DNA of 64,000 bases from JAAZMI01 sp050948785 (GTDB lineage: Bacteria; Bacillota; Dethiobacteria; DTU022; UBA8154): assembly GCA_050948785.1 (NCBI GenBank), contig JBMNEM010000008.1, forward strand, positions 124,001-188,000. The letters are read 5' to 3'. Shown in pieces: positions 1-9,506 of the stretch. The notes beneath the pieces are model-generated. The model worked only from the letters and a program-made list of their open reading frames with translations. It made no database searches and was not told the DNA's origin. Numbering within the stretch: position 1 is the stretch's first letter; each line of letters begins with the position of its first letter. Made by a program: the position numbers and the translations under genes.

Positions 1-1
1 C

Positions 2-283
2 GCAGGGGAGATCCTGTTGACTAGCATGGATGCCGATGGAGGCCGGGATGGCTTTGATCTTCCCCTGACCAGGGCTGTGAGCGAAAGGGTACAGATACCG
101 GTGATTGCTTCCGGAGGTGCAGGGAAGGTGGAGCATTTTGCCGAAGTTTTAACTACCGGAAAAGCCAGTGCAGCGCTAGCCGCTTCTGTTTTTCATTACC
201 GCCGTTTTTCAGTGGAGGATGTAAAAAAATATCTTAGAGAACAGGGTCTGGAGGTGCGTCTTGCCGATGAGTTCAGAAGATAA
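2..283 (+). CDS. hisF: Imidazole glycerol phosphate synthase subunit HisF, C-terminal part
   Basis: The reading frame is open from the window edge, so the gene starts upstream and about 93 C-terminal residues are present. HisF is the cyclase of histidine synthesis: it uses ammonia from HisH to convert PRFAR to imidazole glycerol phosphate and AICAR. The visible piece carries the family's late barrel strands: GEILLTSMDADG near its start, PVIASGGAGKVEHF, and AALAASVFHYRRFS. The final codons overlap the start of hisI, as in a his operon read on the + strand. The identification is secure; only the upstream extent is unknown. Confidence 0.96.
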   Translation, partial: AGEILLTSMDADGGRDGFDLPLTRAVSERVQIPVIASGGAGKVEHFAEVLTTGKASAALAASVFHYRRFSVEDVKKYLREQGLEVRLADEFRR

Positions 284-632
284 ACTTAATAAACTTGAAA
301 AACTTGACGCCTTAGCTTTTGCTCAATATGAACTTTTGCCGGCGATCGTCCAGGATTATGCCAGTGGTGAAGTGCTCATGCTGGCCTATATGAACCGGGA
401 TTCCCTGCAGAAAACTTTGGAAACAGGTCTGACCTGTTTCTGGAGCCGCAGCCGGAAAACACTTTGGCAGAAGGGTGAAACATCTGGAAACACCCAGGTT
501 GTGAAAGAAATATTTTATGACTGTGATGCCGATACTCTCTTGATTAAGGTTCAGCCGAACGGTCCGGCATGCCATACCGGGCACAGAAGCTGTTTTTTCC
601 GCTCATTGCCTTTTGATGCTCCGGAACTCTAG
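261..632 (+). CDS. hisI: Phosphoribosyl-AMP cyclohydrolase HisI
   Basis: Opens the ring of phosphoribosyl-AMP in the third step of histidine synthesis. The 123-residue protein has the single-domain HisI layout: AIVQDYASGEVLMLAYMN near residues 29-46, TCFWSRSRK around 58-66, and the metal-binding YDCDAD with the C-terminal CHTG and SCFF cysteines. No HisE (pyrophosphohydrolase) domain is fused, and none follows in the window. Start is TTG 261 (GGAGG at 250-254, 6 nt away) or ATG 267 (12 nt away); spacing favours TTG. It overlaps hisF by 23 nt, which suggests translational coupling at the end of the his operon. Confidence 0.95.
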   Translation: MPMSSEDKLNKLEKLDALAFAQYELLPAIVQDYASGEVLMLAYMNRDSLQKTLETGLTCFWSRSRKTLWQKGETSGNTQVVKEIFYDCDADTLLIKVQPNGPACHTGHRSCFFRSLPFDAPEL

Positions 633-768
633 ATAAGGATGTGAAAGGTGTTGCGTGAGCAAGACAGGCAAAAGGTTTTAACAGGAAAGAATGAATTCCA
701 GTGGAAAAATTTTTCTGGAAAAATGTTAAAATTTTAAGCAGGAGAAAAAAACTGAAGAGCGAAGTACC

Positions 769-789
769 TCAAGATCATCTTGATTTTTT
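769..789 (+). terminator. Possible weak terminator after hisI
   Basis: TCAAGA at 769-774 pairs with TCTTGA at 778-783 across a 3-nt loop and is followed by six T residues. The stem is short and AT-rich, so this is only a candidate. It sits 16 nt before the next start codon. The rest of 633-804 shows no gene. Confidence 0.35.
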
Positions 790-804
790 GCAGGTGTAAA
801 TGAA

Positions 805-1488
805 ATGGAAAAAACCAAACATTCAAACTTGATCACCTTGCAGGATGTTCGGTGTAATCCTACTGTGATCACTTATATACGCAAGGCCAATGAAAATCTG
901 GCGGCCATTGGCTTTACAGAACATGGCCGGCGCCATGCCGATCTGGTGGCTACGACGGCACGCCGTATTTTACTTGATCTTGGTTACAGTTTTCGGGAGG
1001 CCGAGCTGGCGGCTATTGCCGGTTACCTGCATGATATTGGTAATGTGGTGGGGCGGACCCACCATTACGCTACCGGGGCTTTAATGGCTATGAATATCTT
1101 ACAGGGAATGTCCATGGATGAGGAAGAAATTGCCGATGTTGCTTCCGCAATTGGCAACCATGATGAGGAATATGGCCAGGTTGTGAGCAATATCTCTGCA
1201 GCTGTAATCCTGGCCGATAAGGCTGACGTACACCGGTCCAGAGTCCGCAACAGGGATTTTGCCCGGTTTGATATTCACGATCGGGTCAATTATGCCGTGC
1301 AAGAAGCGCATCTGGATCTCGATACACATCAAAGAGTTATTACCCTGCAGTTGACCATTGATACTTACATTAGCAGGGTGATGGAGTACTTTGAAATATT
1401 TCTTTCCCGGATGGTACTTTGCCGCCGGGCTGCTGATTTTCTTTCTGCCTGCTTTGCCCTGGTAATTAATGAAGTACAGCTACTTTAA
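805..1488 (+). CDS. HD-domain metal-dependent phosphohydrolase, specificity unknown
   Basis: A 227-residue soluble protein with the HD superfamily signature: H44 (GRRHADLV), H76-D77 (GYLHDIGN), histidines 86-87, H119 (IGNHDEE) and D138 (LADKAD). The metal site therefore looks complete. HD proteins hydrolyse phosphate esters such as nucleotides or cyclic dinucleotides, but nothing here fixes a substrate. The last 40 residues look partly hydrophobic and have no recognised motif. AGGTG at 792-796 lies 8 nt before the ATG. Only 42 nt separate it from secD, so co-transcription with secDF is likely. Functional class is confident, physiological role is not. Confidence 0.85.
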   Translation: MEKTKHSNLITLQDVRCNPTVITYIRKANENLAAIGFTEHGRRHADLVATTARRILLDLGYSFREAELAAIAGYLHDIGNVVGRTHHYATGALMAMNILQGMSMDEEEIADVASAIGNHDEEYGQVVSNISAAVILADKADVHRSRVRNRDFARFDIHDRVNYAVQEAHLDLDTHQRVITLQLTIDTYISRVMEYFEIFLSRMVLCRRAADFLSACFALVINEVQLL

Positions 1489-1530
1489 ATTTATACTTTT
1501 CTGGAGGTCCCGGACAGGAGGGGAAGGAGA

Positions 1531-2769
1531 TTGAGAAAGCGTAGGAAGACAAGCCCCCTTATTTTCGTGCTTATTTCCCTGTTGCTAGTCACCGCATCAG
1601 TTATATTTTTATGCAACTGGAAAAGCTATTTAAAAAGGGGGTTGGACCTGGAGGGCGGTGTTTATGTTCTTTTGGAAGCCCTGCCCTCGGCAGATACCGA
1701 AGCGGATCGTGACGCCATCCAGCGATCGATGACTATTATCCGCAACAGGATTGACCAGTTGGGTGTAAATGAGCCGGTTATGCAGCCCGAGGGAGAAAAT
1801 CGCATTAGAATTGAATTGCCGGGGTTGAAGGATCAGGCGCAGGCGATGGAGGTCATCGGCCGGACCGCTCTTTTGACCTTTAAAAATTCAGCAGGCGAGG
1901 TATTACTCACGGGAGCCGATTTAAAAACGGCTTATTTTACCCGTGGACAGTACAATGAACCGGAGGTTGCCCTGGAATTTGATGCCGGAGGTAAAGAAAA
2001 ATTTGCTCGGGCAACGGAAAAGCACCTGGGTGAGATCATCGCTATTTTTCTTGATGAGGAGCTTGTCTCTGCCCCGACAGTACAGAATGTGATCAAAGAC
2101 GGCAAAGCCGTCATTACCGGTATTCCCACGGCAGAGGAGGCCGGCAATGTTGCTTTGATGCTCCGTTCCGGCGCACTTCCCGTGGAGCTGGTGGAGCTGG
2201 AAACCCGTTCTGTGGGCCCTGTGTTGGGAGAAAATGCTCTCAAGCTAAGTTTTAAGGCTGGGATTATCGGCATGTTCATTGTGATCGCTTTTATGCTTTT
2301 TTATTACCGTTTTGCCGGACTGGTGGCCGATATCAGCCTGACAGTTTATGTCGCGCTGGTTTTTCTCGTGTTGGCGGTTTTTAAAACTACGCTGACTTTG
2401 CCCGGTATTGCCGGCCTGATTCTTTCCATTGGTATGGCTGTCGATGCCAATATCCTTATTTTTGAGCGTGTGAAGGAAGAGCTGCAAACCGGCAAGACAG
2501 CTCTCAGCGCCGTCAATGCCGGTTTTCAGCGCGCCTGGAGTGCCATTCTCGACGCCAACATGACCACGATTATTGCAGCCCTGGTCCTTTTTATTGTGGC
2601 CAGCGGTCCCGTGCGAGGATTTGCAGTGGTACTTTTAACCGGTATTCTCTGCAGTATGTTTTCGGCTATTTTTTTAACCCGCTTTTTGTTGCGCCTGGCG
2701 GTTCGTTCCCGTTTAATTAAAAATGTCGCCTACCTCGGTTTCAGGGGGTGTAAAGATGAAACGATTTAA
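1531..2769 (+). CDS. secD: Protein translocase subunit SecD
   Basis: Membrane subunit that, with SecF, uses the proton motive force to pull exported proteins through SecYEG. The 412-residue protein shows an N-terminal membrane anchor (about residues 9-28), the SecD GLDLEGGVYVLLE segment near residue 38, an extracellular domain, and about five membrane segments from residue 235 on, including MAVDANILIFERVKEE. The start is TTG 1531, directly preceded by GGGAAGGAGA. It overlaps secF by 14 nt. SecD and SecF are separate here, unlike the fused SecDF of Bacillus. Confidence 0.96.
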   Translation: MRKRRKTSPLIFVLISLLLVTASVIFLCNWKSYLKRGLDLEGGVYVLLEALPSADTEADRDAIQRSMTIIRNRIDQLGVNEPVMQPEGENRIRIELPGLKDQAQAMEVIGRTALLTFKNSAGEVLLTGADLKTAYFTRGQYNEPEVALEFDAGGKEKFARATEKHLGEIIAIFLDEELVSAPTVQNVIKDGKAVITGIPTAEEAGNVALMLRSGALPVELVELETRSVGPVLGENALKLSFKAGIIGMFIVIAFMLFYYRFAGLVADISLTVYVALVFLVLAVFKTTLTLPGIAGLILSIGMAVDANILIFERVKEELQTGKTALSAVNAGFQRAWSAILDANMTTIIAALVLFIVASGPVRGFAVVLLTGILCSMFSAIFLTRFLLRLAVRSRLIKNVAYLGFRGCKDETI

Positions 2770-3679
2770 TTTTCCCTTTGTGCAGTACCGGCGCGTTGCT
2801 TTCACCTTTGCTGCGGTGATTATTATTGCCGGGATAATTTCATTGTTTTTAAACAATTTGAATCTGGGCATTGATTTTAAGGAAGGGACGATTTTGCAGC
2901 TGCGCCTGGCTGAGGGGTACCAGATGGGAGAAGTGCGGGAAATTCTCTCTCCCTTTGGTTTGGACGGGGTACCCCTGCAGAGAGCCGGTCGCGAAGGATT
3001 TACGGAGGGAAGAGAGGTGGTCATTAAGGCGCCCTACCTGAAAGAGGCTACCAGGCAGGAGATTATTGCCGCTTTTCAGGAACACTGGCCGGAGATGACC
3101 GCCGAGGATGTCCTGCGGGTTGAAAATGTGGGGGCGACCATCGGCCGGGAGCTAACCAGGGAAGCTTTTTATGCCTTGCTGCTTGCGGCGGCCGGCATGA
3201 TCCTTTATATCACGCTCCGTTTTGAGTTTAAGTTTGCCCTGGCTGCGATTCTGACTCTGTTGTTTGACGTTTTTACCGTGCTGACAGTCTTTTCCTTATT
3301 TCAAATAGAGATAAACAGTACCTTTATTGCTGCGATTTTAACAATTGTCGGTTATTCGATCAATGATACCATTGTTATTTTTGACCGCATTCGTGAAAAC
3401 CTCAAAAGATTTGGGCGCAAAAAATCACTTACAGAAGTGGTTAATGGGAGTATTAACGAAAGCTTGATTCGTTCACTCAACACTTCTCTGACTACCCTGG
3501 TGGTTCTTGTTTCCCTTTTTATCGCTTTCAATTACTTTGTTGGCGGCATGGACTTAAAGGCTTTTGCTCTGGCTTTGCTGACTGGGGTTATCATCGGCAC
3601 TTGCTCTTCAATTTTTATTGCCGGTCCCTTGTGGTTTTCCTGGCAACCGGCAGACAAAAGACAAAAGACTCCTGCATAA
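2756..3679 (+). CDS. secF: Protein translocase subunit SecF
   Basis: Partner of SecD in late-stage export. The 307-residue protein has an N-terminal membrane helix, the LGIDFKEGT segment, and C-terminal membrane helices with GYSINDTIVIFDRIRENL, which matches SecF. I chose ATG 2756, preceded by GGGGG at 2744-2748, over the in-frame ATG 2723, which would lie deep inside secD without a ribosome site. The 14-nt overlap with secD fits coupled translation of a 1:1 complex. Confidence 0.96.
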   Translation: MKRFNFPFVQYRRVAFTFAAVIIIAGIISLFLNNLNLGIDFKEGTILQLRLAEGYQMGEVREILSPFGLDGVPLQRAGREGFTEGREVVIKAPYLKEATRQEIIAAFQEHWPEMTAEDVLRVENVGATIGRELTREAFYALLLAAAGMILYITLRFEFKFALAAILTLLFDVFTVLTVFSLFQIEINSTFIAAILTIVGYSINDTIVIFDRIRENLKRFGRKKSLTEVVNGSINESLIRSLNTSLTTLVVLVSLFIAFNYFVGGMDLKAFALALLTGVIIGTCSSIFIAGPLWFSWQPADKRQKTPA

Positions 3680-3816
3680 GCGTTGGAAAGCAGGAGTATA
3701 AAGGAAACTGTCGTTTTCATGGCAAAATAGGCGCTGAAGGGCTGATATTTAGTTGTACAAGTTTTTTAACTGGAGCCAAAAGGATATCTTATCTTTTAGA
3801 GGGAGGATGATTTTTA

Positions 3817-4284
3817 ATGGGCCGGTTTAATGTCCTTTTAGCCCTTATTTTTTGCCTGATTATTGCTGTTTTTGCTTTGGCCAATAACCAGCCGATGGAA
3901 ATTAATTATCTTTACGGCAGTGTGGAATTATCTGCTGTTCTTGTTATTTTGGGGTCAGCTGCGCTGGGAGCGTTGGCTATTTTTATATTTGGTTTGTTTA
4001 AAAATATTCAGGTGAGATTGAAACTGCGGTCTTTACGCCATGAAATAAAAAATTTACATGAAAAGTTGCAAATTGTAGAAAAGGAACGTGATACTTTTTT
4101 AGCGCAGGTTGGCCGGCTGCAGGAGGCTTCTGCAGCTTTTAAACAGGTGAATCATGCGGATTACAAAGAAGCAGGTGTAACAATGACGGATGAAGGTAAT
4201 CTTCCTCTTTCCGGGAAGACTGCCGGCCAGGGAGGGGCGCAGGGGGACAACCAACAGCAGGCAGAGGAAGAAAGGGAACGTTGA
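3817..4284 (+). CDS. LapA-domain (DUF1049) membrane protein
   Basis: A 155-residue protein with two hydrophobic segments (about residues 5-23 and 38-62), as in the LapA/YciS family. A basic, heptad-like stretch follows (KLRSLRHEIKNLHEKLQIVEKE) and suggests a cytosolic coiled coil, then a polar low-complexity tail rich in G, Q and E. LapA-type proteins in Proteobacteria help control LPS synthesis. That role cannot apply directly to a Gram-positive cell, so the function here is unknown. The start is preceded by GAGGGAGGA. The stop codon overlaps the recJ start. Confidence 0.8.
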   Translation: MGRFNVLLALIFCLIIAVFALANNQPMEINYLYGSVELSAVLVILGSAALGALAIFIFGLFKNIQVRLKLRSLRHEIKNLHEKLQIVEKERDTFLAQVGRLQEASAAFKQVNHADYKEAGVTMTDEGNLPLSGKTAGQGGAQGDNQQQAEEERER

Positions 4285-6767
4285 GAAGGATGGCCAGGAA
4301 AAAACAATCGCTATCCCGGATCTGGCAACTGTCTCCCCAGGAATCGGAAAAATGCGCTCTTCTGTCTCGAGAATTCAAGATACCGCTGCCAGTGGCCCAG
4401 ATTTTGCTTAACAGGGGGATTAGTAGTGTTGAAGAAGGGGAAGCATTCCTGCACCCTGACCTTACACAGCTTTATTCCCCTTTTTCTATGCAAGATATGG
4501 ACCGTGCCGTTGAAATTATTTTTTCTTCTCTACGGCAGGGGAAGCGTATTGCTGTTTATGGTGATTACGATGTAGATGGAATTACCGCTACAGCTCTTCT
4601 ATTTTCTTTGCTGCAGGGGCTGGGCGGCGATGTTGTTTTTTATCTGCCCTGTCGTCTGCAGGAAGGATACGGCTTAAATTGTGGTGCCCTGGATTTTTTG
4701 CAAGGTCAGGGTGTTTCTCTTCTGATTACGGTGGATTGCGGTATTAGTAATGTTGCAGAGATAAGCTATGCCTGCAAGTTGGGTCTGGAGGTGATCGTTA
4801 CGGACCATCACCAGCCCGGGGAAATTCTGCCGGCAGCCAGTGCCGTTCTCAACCCCTGGCGCAGGGATTGTTCCTATCCTTTTCAAGCACTCTGCGGGGT
4901 AGGCGTTGCTTTTAAATTGGGACAAGCTTTATGCTATCAAGCTGGGAAAAAAGAAAGAATCCGGGACTACCTGGATCTTGTGGCGCTGGGTACAGTAGCC
5001 GATCTGGTGCCTTTACACGACGAAAACCGTATTCTGGTCGCGCATGGTTTACAGCAAATGGAACAAGCCCTGCGCCCGGGACTGCAGGCTATTCGTGCAG
5101 CAGCCGGAGTAAAGAACAAAAGATTAACAACGGATGAAATTGCCTTTATCATTGCTCCCCGGCTCAACGCAGCCGGGCGTATGGGGGATGCGGCACGCGC
5201 ACTTCACTTACTTTTGGAAGAGGAAAAGGAAAAAGCTTCCCAAATGGCTCAGGAATTGCAAAAAGAAAACAGCCGCCGTCAGGCACTGGAGCTGAAAATT
5301 TTTAAAGAGGCCTGCACGCTGGTTACAGAAAGCCCACCGGAAAAGGTGGGCCGGAGCTTCCTGCTTTTAGCGCGCGAGGACTGGCATCCCGGTGTTTTGG
5401 GGATAGTGGCCAGCCGTATGGTCGAACGGTTTAACCTGCCGGTTATTCTCATGGCTTTGGAGAATGGAATCGGCCAAGGATCCGGGAGAAGTTGCGGTGA
5501 TTTTGATCTGGCAGCGGCACTTAAACAGTGCAGCGCCTTGCTCCTGGGGTTTGGAGGTCATCGCCAGGCTGCCGGTTTAAAGGTCGCCGAGGAATGTATT
5601 CCTCTTTTACGGGAAAAACTGGATATTTTGGCCGGTGATTTTTATGGCGAGCAGGGACCTACGGCAACCTTATACCTGGATGCCCTGCTGGAACCGGAGG
5701 AAATCACTCCCGAGCTGGTCAGGACGCTGCAGTTGCTGGAACCTTTCGGCCATGGAAATCCATCACCTCTTTTTTGGGGGAAGAAGTGGCTGCTGGAAAA
5801 AAGAAGAGAGGTGGGAAAGGACCGGCGGCACCTGCAGCTAGGCGTGCAAAAAAAAGGCATGTCTTTTGCGGGAATCAGTTTTAACGGGAAAACCAGGCTT
5901 CCTCCGTTAACCCTCCAGCGGGAAATTGACCTGGCCTTCAGTGTTTCTTTTGACCTGTGGAGAGGAAATGAAACCCTGCAGCTGGAGATTTTGGACTGTA
6001 CATATGCTGATGAATACAGGGGAAAAAATTCCTTAACTCTTGTTGACCGCCGGGGCTTAAAAAAGAAGATGCTTTACATCAAAGATCTTTGGGAGCAGAG
6101 TAAAGGGATTCTTATTTTTGTAAACACGGCAGGGCGCCGGCAACAACTGGAAAAGGTTTTTGCCGGTATGCCGGAGATATCTTTTAGCCACCAAGGTGCC
6201 TGGCCGCCGGGCGGATTTAATGAAATCCCCGATCATTTTGTACTTTACGACCTGCCTTTGAGTGATAAAAAATTAAAGAGACTTCTGGCTCGTCTTACCG
6301 GGGTTGGCAGGGGGGAAGAAGGACTCCAAATCCATTTGCTTTATGGTCACCAGGATTACCGGGAAAATTTTAAACTATTAAGGGCCACAGTACCCGACTT
6401 TTGTTCCCTGGAGCAGGTTTATTATTATCTACAGGGAAGCATAGAAACAGAAAAAAATGTTTACTGGGATAGAATATGTTACAAACTGCAAAGGGTACTC
6501 CCTTTTCCGGCCACTAAACATCTCTTAAAAAAAAGTATGGAAATTTTTGCTGAAGCTTTATATTTGGAACTAAATGAGCAGGATATTCTATTTCAACGCC
6601 GTGTTCATGATTATTGTTCTTTGCTCAAGGATCTGGCCGGGACCCAAGCTTTTCGCCTGGAAAGGGATAAATGGAAGCATACTCTTTCCTGGCAGCAATT
6701 TTTATTGGATTCCGCGGGAAAAAAAATACTTAATTTCCTGAGTGACTTTACTCCTTACGGGACATAA
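4281..6767 (+). CDS. recJ: Single-stranded-DNA-specific exonuclease RecJ
   Basis: A 5'-3' exonuclease on single-stranded DNA in recombination and mismatch repair. The DHH phosphoesterase core shows YGDYDVDG (residues 93-100), VDCGIS (151-156), DHH (175-177) and NAAGRMGDA; the DHHA1 part has GFGGHRQAAG. Length is 828 residues. Beyond the nuclease and OB-type regions (to about residue 590) there is a C-terminal extension of about 240 residues, typical of Firmicutes RecJ and not needed for the catalytic fold. The likely start is TTG 4281, overlapping the previous stop; ATG 4290 is the alternative. Bacillus has apt between recJ and relA; here only 42 nt separate them. Confidence 0.96.
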   Translation: MRRMARKKQSLSRIWQLSPQESEKCALLSREFKIPLPVAQILLNRGISSVEEGEAFLHPDLTQLYSPFSMQDMDRAVEIIFSSLRQGKRIAVYGDYDVDGITATALLFSLLQGLGGDVVFYLPCRLQEGYGLNCGALDFLQGQGVSLLITVDCGISNVAEISYACKLGLEVIVTDHHQPGEILPAASAVLNPWRRDCSYPFQALCGVGVAFKLGQALCYQAGKKERIRDYLDLVALGTVADLVPLHDENRILVAHGLQQMEQALRPGLQAIRAAAGVKNKRLTTDEIAFIIAPRLNAAGRMGDAARALHLLLEEEKEKASQMAQELQKENSRRQALELKIFKEACTLVTESPPEKVGRSFLLLAREDWHPGVLGIVASRMVERFNLPVILMALENGIGQGSGRSCGDFDLAAALKQCSALLLGFGGHRQAAGLKVAEECIPLLREKLDILAGDFYGEQGPTATLYLDALLEPEEITPELVRTLQLLEPFGHGNPSPLFWGKKWLLEKRREVGKDRRHLQLGVQKKGMSFAGISFNGKTRLPPLTLQREIDLAFSVSFDLWRGNETLQLEILDCTYADEYRGKNSLTLVDRRGLKKKMLYIKDLWEQSKGILIFVNTAGRRQQLEKVFAGMPEISFSHQGAWPPGGFNEIPDHFVLYDLPLSDKKLKRLLARLTGVGRGEEGLQIHLLYGHQDYRENFKLLRATVPDFCSLEQVYYYLQGSIETEKNVYWDRICYKLQRVLPFPATKHLLKKSMEIFAEALYLELNEQDILFQRRVHDYCSLLKDLAGTQAFRLERDKWKHTLSWQQFLLDSAGKKILNFLSDFTPYGT

Positions 6768-6809
6768 CTTATACTAAAAGTAAGAGGTAAATTAAGCAGG
6801 GGTGTAAAA

Positions 6810-9005
6810 ATGAGCCTGCAGGCATTGAAAAGGCGATTTAAGCAATACAATGACAAGAAAGAAAACTGGGACTTGATCAGCAAAGCTTATCAGTTTGCTT
6901 CAAGAGCGCATGCCGGCCAAAAAAGGATCTCCGGGGAACCTTACATTACTCACCCCTTGGGGGTGGCTTATATACTCGCTGATCTGGAGCTGGATTTGAT
7001 TACGATCGTGGCTGCTTTGCTTCATGATGTCCTTGAAGACACTCCTTATAATTATGAACAGATCGAAGAAAAATTTGGTGAAGAGGTTGCCTCCCTGGTT
7101 GATGGCGTAACTAAATTGAGCCGGATGGAGTTTCGTTCCAAAGAGGAACACCAAGCGGAAACATGGCGTAAAATGCTGGTGGCCATGGCCCGTGATATCA
7201 GGGTTATTCTGATCAAGTTGGCGGATCGAACGCATAATATGCGTACACTCCGTTATCTGCACACTGCCAAACAAAAAGAAATATCCCTGGAGACCCTGGA
7301 GATTTATGCACCTTTGGCCCATCGCCTGGGGATATATAAAATAAAATGGGAAATTGAGGACCTGGCTTTCCGCTATTTAAATAAAGAGGAATATTATTAT
7401 CTAGTCGACCGGCTTTCCAAAAAACGTCGTGAAAGAGAAGATTTTATCCACAAAGTGATCTTGATTCTCCAGGAAAAAATCGTGGAGGCGGGAATTTCCG
7501 CGGAAATCAACGGCCGTCCGAAGCATATTTACAGCATTTACAACAAGATGAAAAGCCAGGATAAGGATTTTAATGAAATATATGATCTTACAGCGGTACG
7601 CATCATTGTGGAAAGTATCAGGGATTGTTATGCTGCCCTGGGAATTGTCCATACTCTCTGGCGCCCGATCCCGGGGCATTTCAATGATTATATCGCCATG
7701 CCCAAACCAAATATGTACCAATCCTTGCATACTACGGTGGTTTGTGCTGAAAATGAGCTCTTGGAAGTGCAAATCCGGACCAAGGAGATGCACCGCACAG
7801 CGGAGTATGGGATCGCCGCCCACTGGAAATATAAGGAGAAGGTTAAAGATGACCGGGAATTTGAGGAAAAGCTTTCCTGGCTGCGGCAGCTGCTGGAGTG
7901 GCAGCAGGAGCTAAAAGATGCACACGAATTTATGGAGCATTTAAAAATCGATCTTTTTGCTGATGAAGTCTTTGTTTTTACGCCACGCGGCGATGTTATT
8001 GACCTTCCTTCCGGCGCCGTGCCCCTTGATTTTGCTTATAGAATTCACACGGATATCGGTAACCAATGCGTCGGGGCCCGTGTCAACGGGCGAATTGTTC
8101 CCCTGGAGTATAAGCTGCAGACAGGAGACATTGTGGAGATTATTACCAGTAAGGGGGGTACCCCCAGCCGGGATTGGTTGAAAATAGTGATGACCTCCCA
8201 GGCAAAAAGTAAAATTCGCAACTGGTTTAAGAAAGAAAGGCGCGAGGAAAATATTGCCAAAGGCAAGGATCACCTGGAAAAAGAAATCTGCAAGTTACAT
8301 TTGGAGCCGCGCCAACTGTTGAAAGAACACCTTTTGGAAGAGGTGGGGGTGAGGTACAACTTTCTTTCTGCTGAGGATGTCTATGCGGCCGTAGGTTACG
8401 GAGGCGTTTCGCCCCAACAGGTTATCTCCAGGCTGCGGGAAGAATATCGTAAAAAGTTTGGAGAAGAAAATAAATCGCTGCCCCCCGTAGAGATCAAACC
8501 CTGGAAGGGCGCGGGCAAGGTTACACAGGGTGTGAAAGTTCAGGGTATTGATAATTTGCTTGTGCGGTTTTCAAAATGCTGTAACCCGCTGCCGGGTGAT
8601 GAAATTATCGGTTTTATCACCAGGGGCCGGGGGATATCTGTACATCGTAAGGATTGTCCAAACATTTTGCGGGCCACGAAGGAAAAAGATCGTTATCTGG
8701 AGGTTTCCTGGGTGGCAAGCAGCGATTTATCCTATCCGGTTGAAATTGAAGTTGCGGGCATGGATCGTCCCAATTTCCTGACAGAGGTTATGTATACTAT
8801 CAGTGAAAGCAAGGTTAGTATTACGGCCGTAAACGGGCGGATCGCCAGAGATAAAATTGCTGTTATTTATTTAACCCTTGTCGTCAAGGATTTAGATCAC
8901 CTGGAATACATCATGAAGCGGATTAAAAAAGTCAAGGATGTTTTTTCCGTAAGACGTCATGCGGAGGCAAGTTCGTCTCAGGTGTCCAGGGTCAATATCC
9001 CATAA
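6810..9005 (+). CDS. relA: Bifunctional (p)ppGpp synthetase/hydrolase RelA/SpoT
   Basis: Makes and degrades the alarmone (p)ppGpp in the stringent response. Of 731 residues, the N-terminal hydrolase domain has an intact HDVLEDT (H72-D73). The synthetase domain follows (YDLTAVRIIVES to FNDYIAMPKPNMYQSLHTT, about residues 256-310), then a TGS domain (about 390-450, FTPRGDVIDLPSGAVPLDFA), a zinc-finger-like CCNPLPGDEI segment, and a C-terminal ACT domain (about 655-725). Both catalytic halves look competent. GGGGTG precedes the ATG. Neighbours dtd and hisS match the Bacillus relA locus. Confidence 0.97.
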   Translation: MSLQALKRRFKQYNDKKENWDLISKAYQFASRAHAGQKRISGEPYITHPLGVAYILADLELDLITIVAALLHDVLEDTPYNYEQIEEKFGEEVASLVDGVTKLSRMEFRSKEEHQAETWRKMLVAMARDIRVILIKLADRTHNMRTLRYLHTAKQKEISLETLEIYAPLAHRLGIYKIKWEIEDLAFRYLNKEEYYYLVDRLSKKRREREDFIHKVILILQEKIVEAGISAEINGRPKHIYSIYNKMKSQDKDFNEIYDLTAVRIIVESIRDCYAALGIVHTLWRPIPGHFNDYIAMPKPNMYQSLHTTVVCAENELLEVQIRTKEMHRTAEYGIAAHWKYKEKVKDDREFEEKLSWLRQLLEWQQELKDAHEFMEHLKIDLFADEVFVFTPRGDVIDLPSGAVPLDFAYRIHTDIGNQCVGARVNGRIVPLEYKLQTGDIVEIITSKGGTPSRDWLKIVMTSQAKSKIRNWFKKERREENIAKGKDHLEKEICKLHLEPRQLLKEHLLEEVGVRYNFLSAEDVYAAVGYGGVSPQQVISRLREEYRKKFGEENKSLPPVEIKPWKGAGKVTQGVKVQGIDNLLVRFSKCCNPLPGDEIIGFITRGRGISVHRKDCPNILRATKEKDRYLEVSWVASSDLSYPVEIEVAGMDRPNFLTEVMYTISESKVSITAVNGRIARDKIAVIYLTLVVKDLDHLEYIMKRIKKVKDVFSVRRHAEASSSQVSRVNIP

Positions 9006-9021
9006 AGGTGTTGGTGAAAAA

Positions 9022-9472
9022 TTGCGTGCCGTTGTGCAAAGAGTAGTCAGAGCTGCGGTGGAGGTGGAAGGGGAAGTTGTGGGGAGAGATTCAAGGGGGG
9101 CTGGTTGTTTTCGTCGGAGTAGCCGAAGACGACACAGAAAAAGACTGTCGCTATATTGCCGAAAAAATTGCCGGGCTGCGCATTTTTGAAGATGGGCAAG
9201 GTAAAATGAACCTTTCCCTGCAGGAAGCCGGTGGCGCAGTGCTCTGTGTGTCACAATTTACACTTTATGGGGATTGCCGTAAAGGGCGGCGTCCCGGTTT
9301 TAAGCAGGCGGCTGCACCGGAGAAAGCCGTTTATTTTTATGATCAACTTTGCGAGATGCTGGCAAATAAGGGTTTGCAGGTGGCCCGTGGGAAATTCCAG
9401 GCAAAAATGAAAGTGAAAGTTGAAAATGACGGCCCTGTTACCATTCTGCTAGACAGCAGGAAACTTTTTTAA
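9022..9472 (+). pseudogene. dtd: D-aminoacyl-tRNA deacylase Dtd, with a +1 frameshift
   Basis: Dtd removes D-amino acids from mischarged tRNA. The N-terminal part is read from TTG 9022 (LRAVVQRVVRAAVEVEGEVVG). After the GGGG run at 9081-9084 the homology continues in another frame as EIQGGLVVFVGVAEDD through VSQFTLYGDCRKGRRP to NDGPVTILLDS. Removing one G from that run restores a single frame of about 149 residues, the normal Dtd length. The catalytic-loop motifs SQFTLYGD and NDGPVT are intact downstream. Either the base is an assembly error in a homopolymer, or the gene is recently broken. It lies 16 nt after relA, as in Bacillus. Confidence 0.85.
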
Positions 9473-9506
9473 GGTATTTGTAATAGGGAAGAGATCCGGC
9501 AGCGGT

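Noticed and set aside
3601..3810. Open frame of 69 codons between secF and the LapA-like gene
   Set aside because: It starts inside secF in another frame, lacks a ribosome site and has no motif.
6768..6809. Missing apt gene between recJ and relA
   Set aside because: Bacillus has apt here, but its absence from this spot is common outside Bacilli and the gene may lie elsewhere; not treated as a finding.
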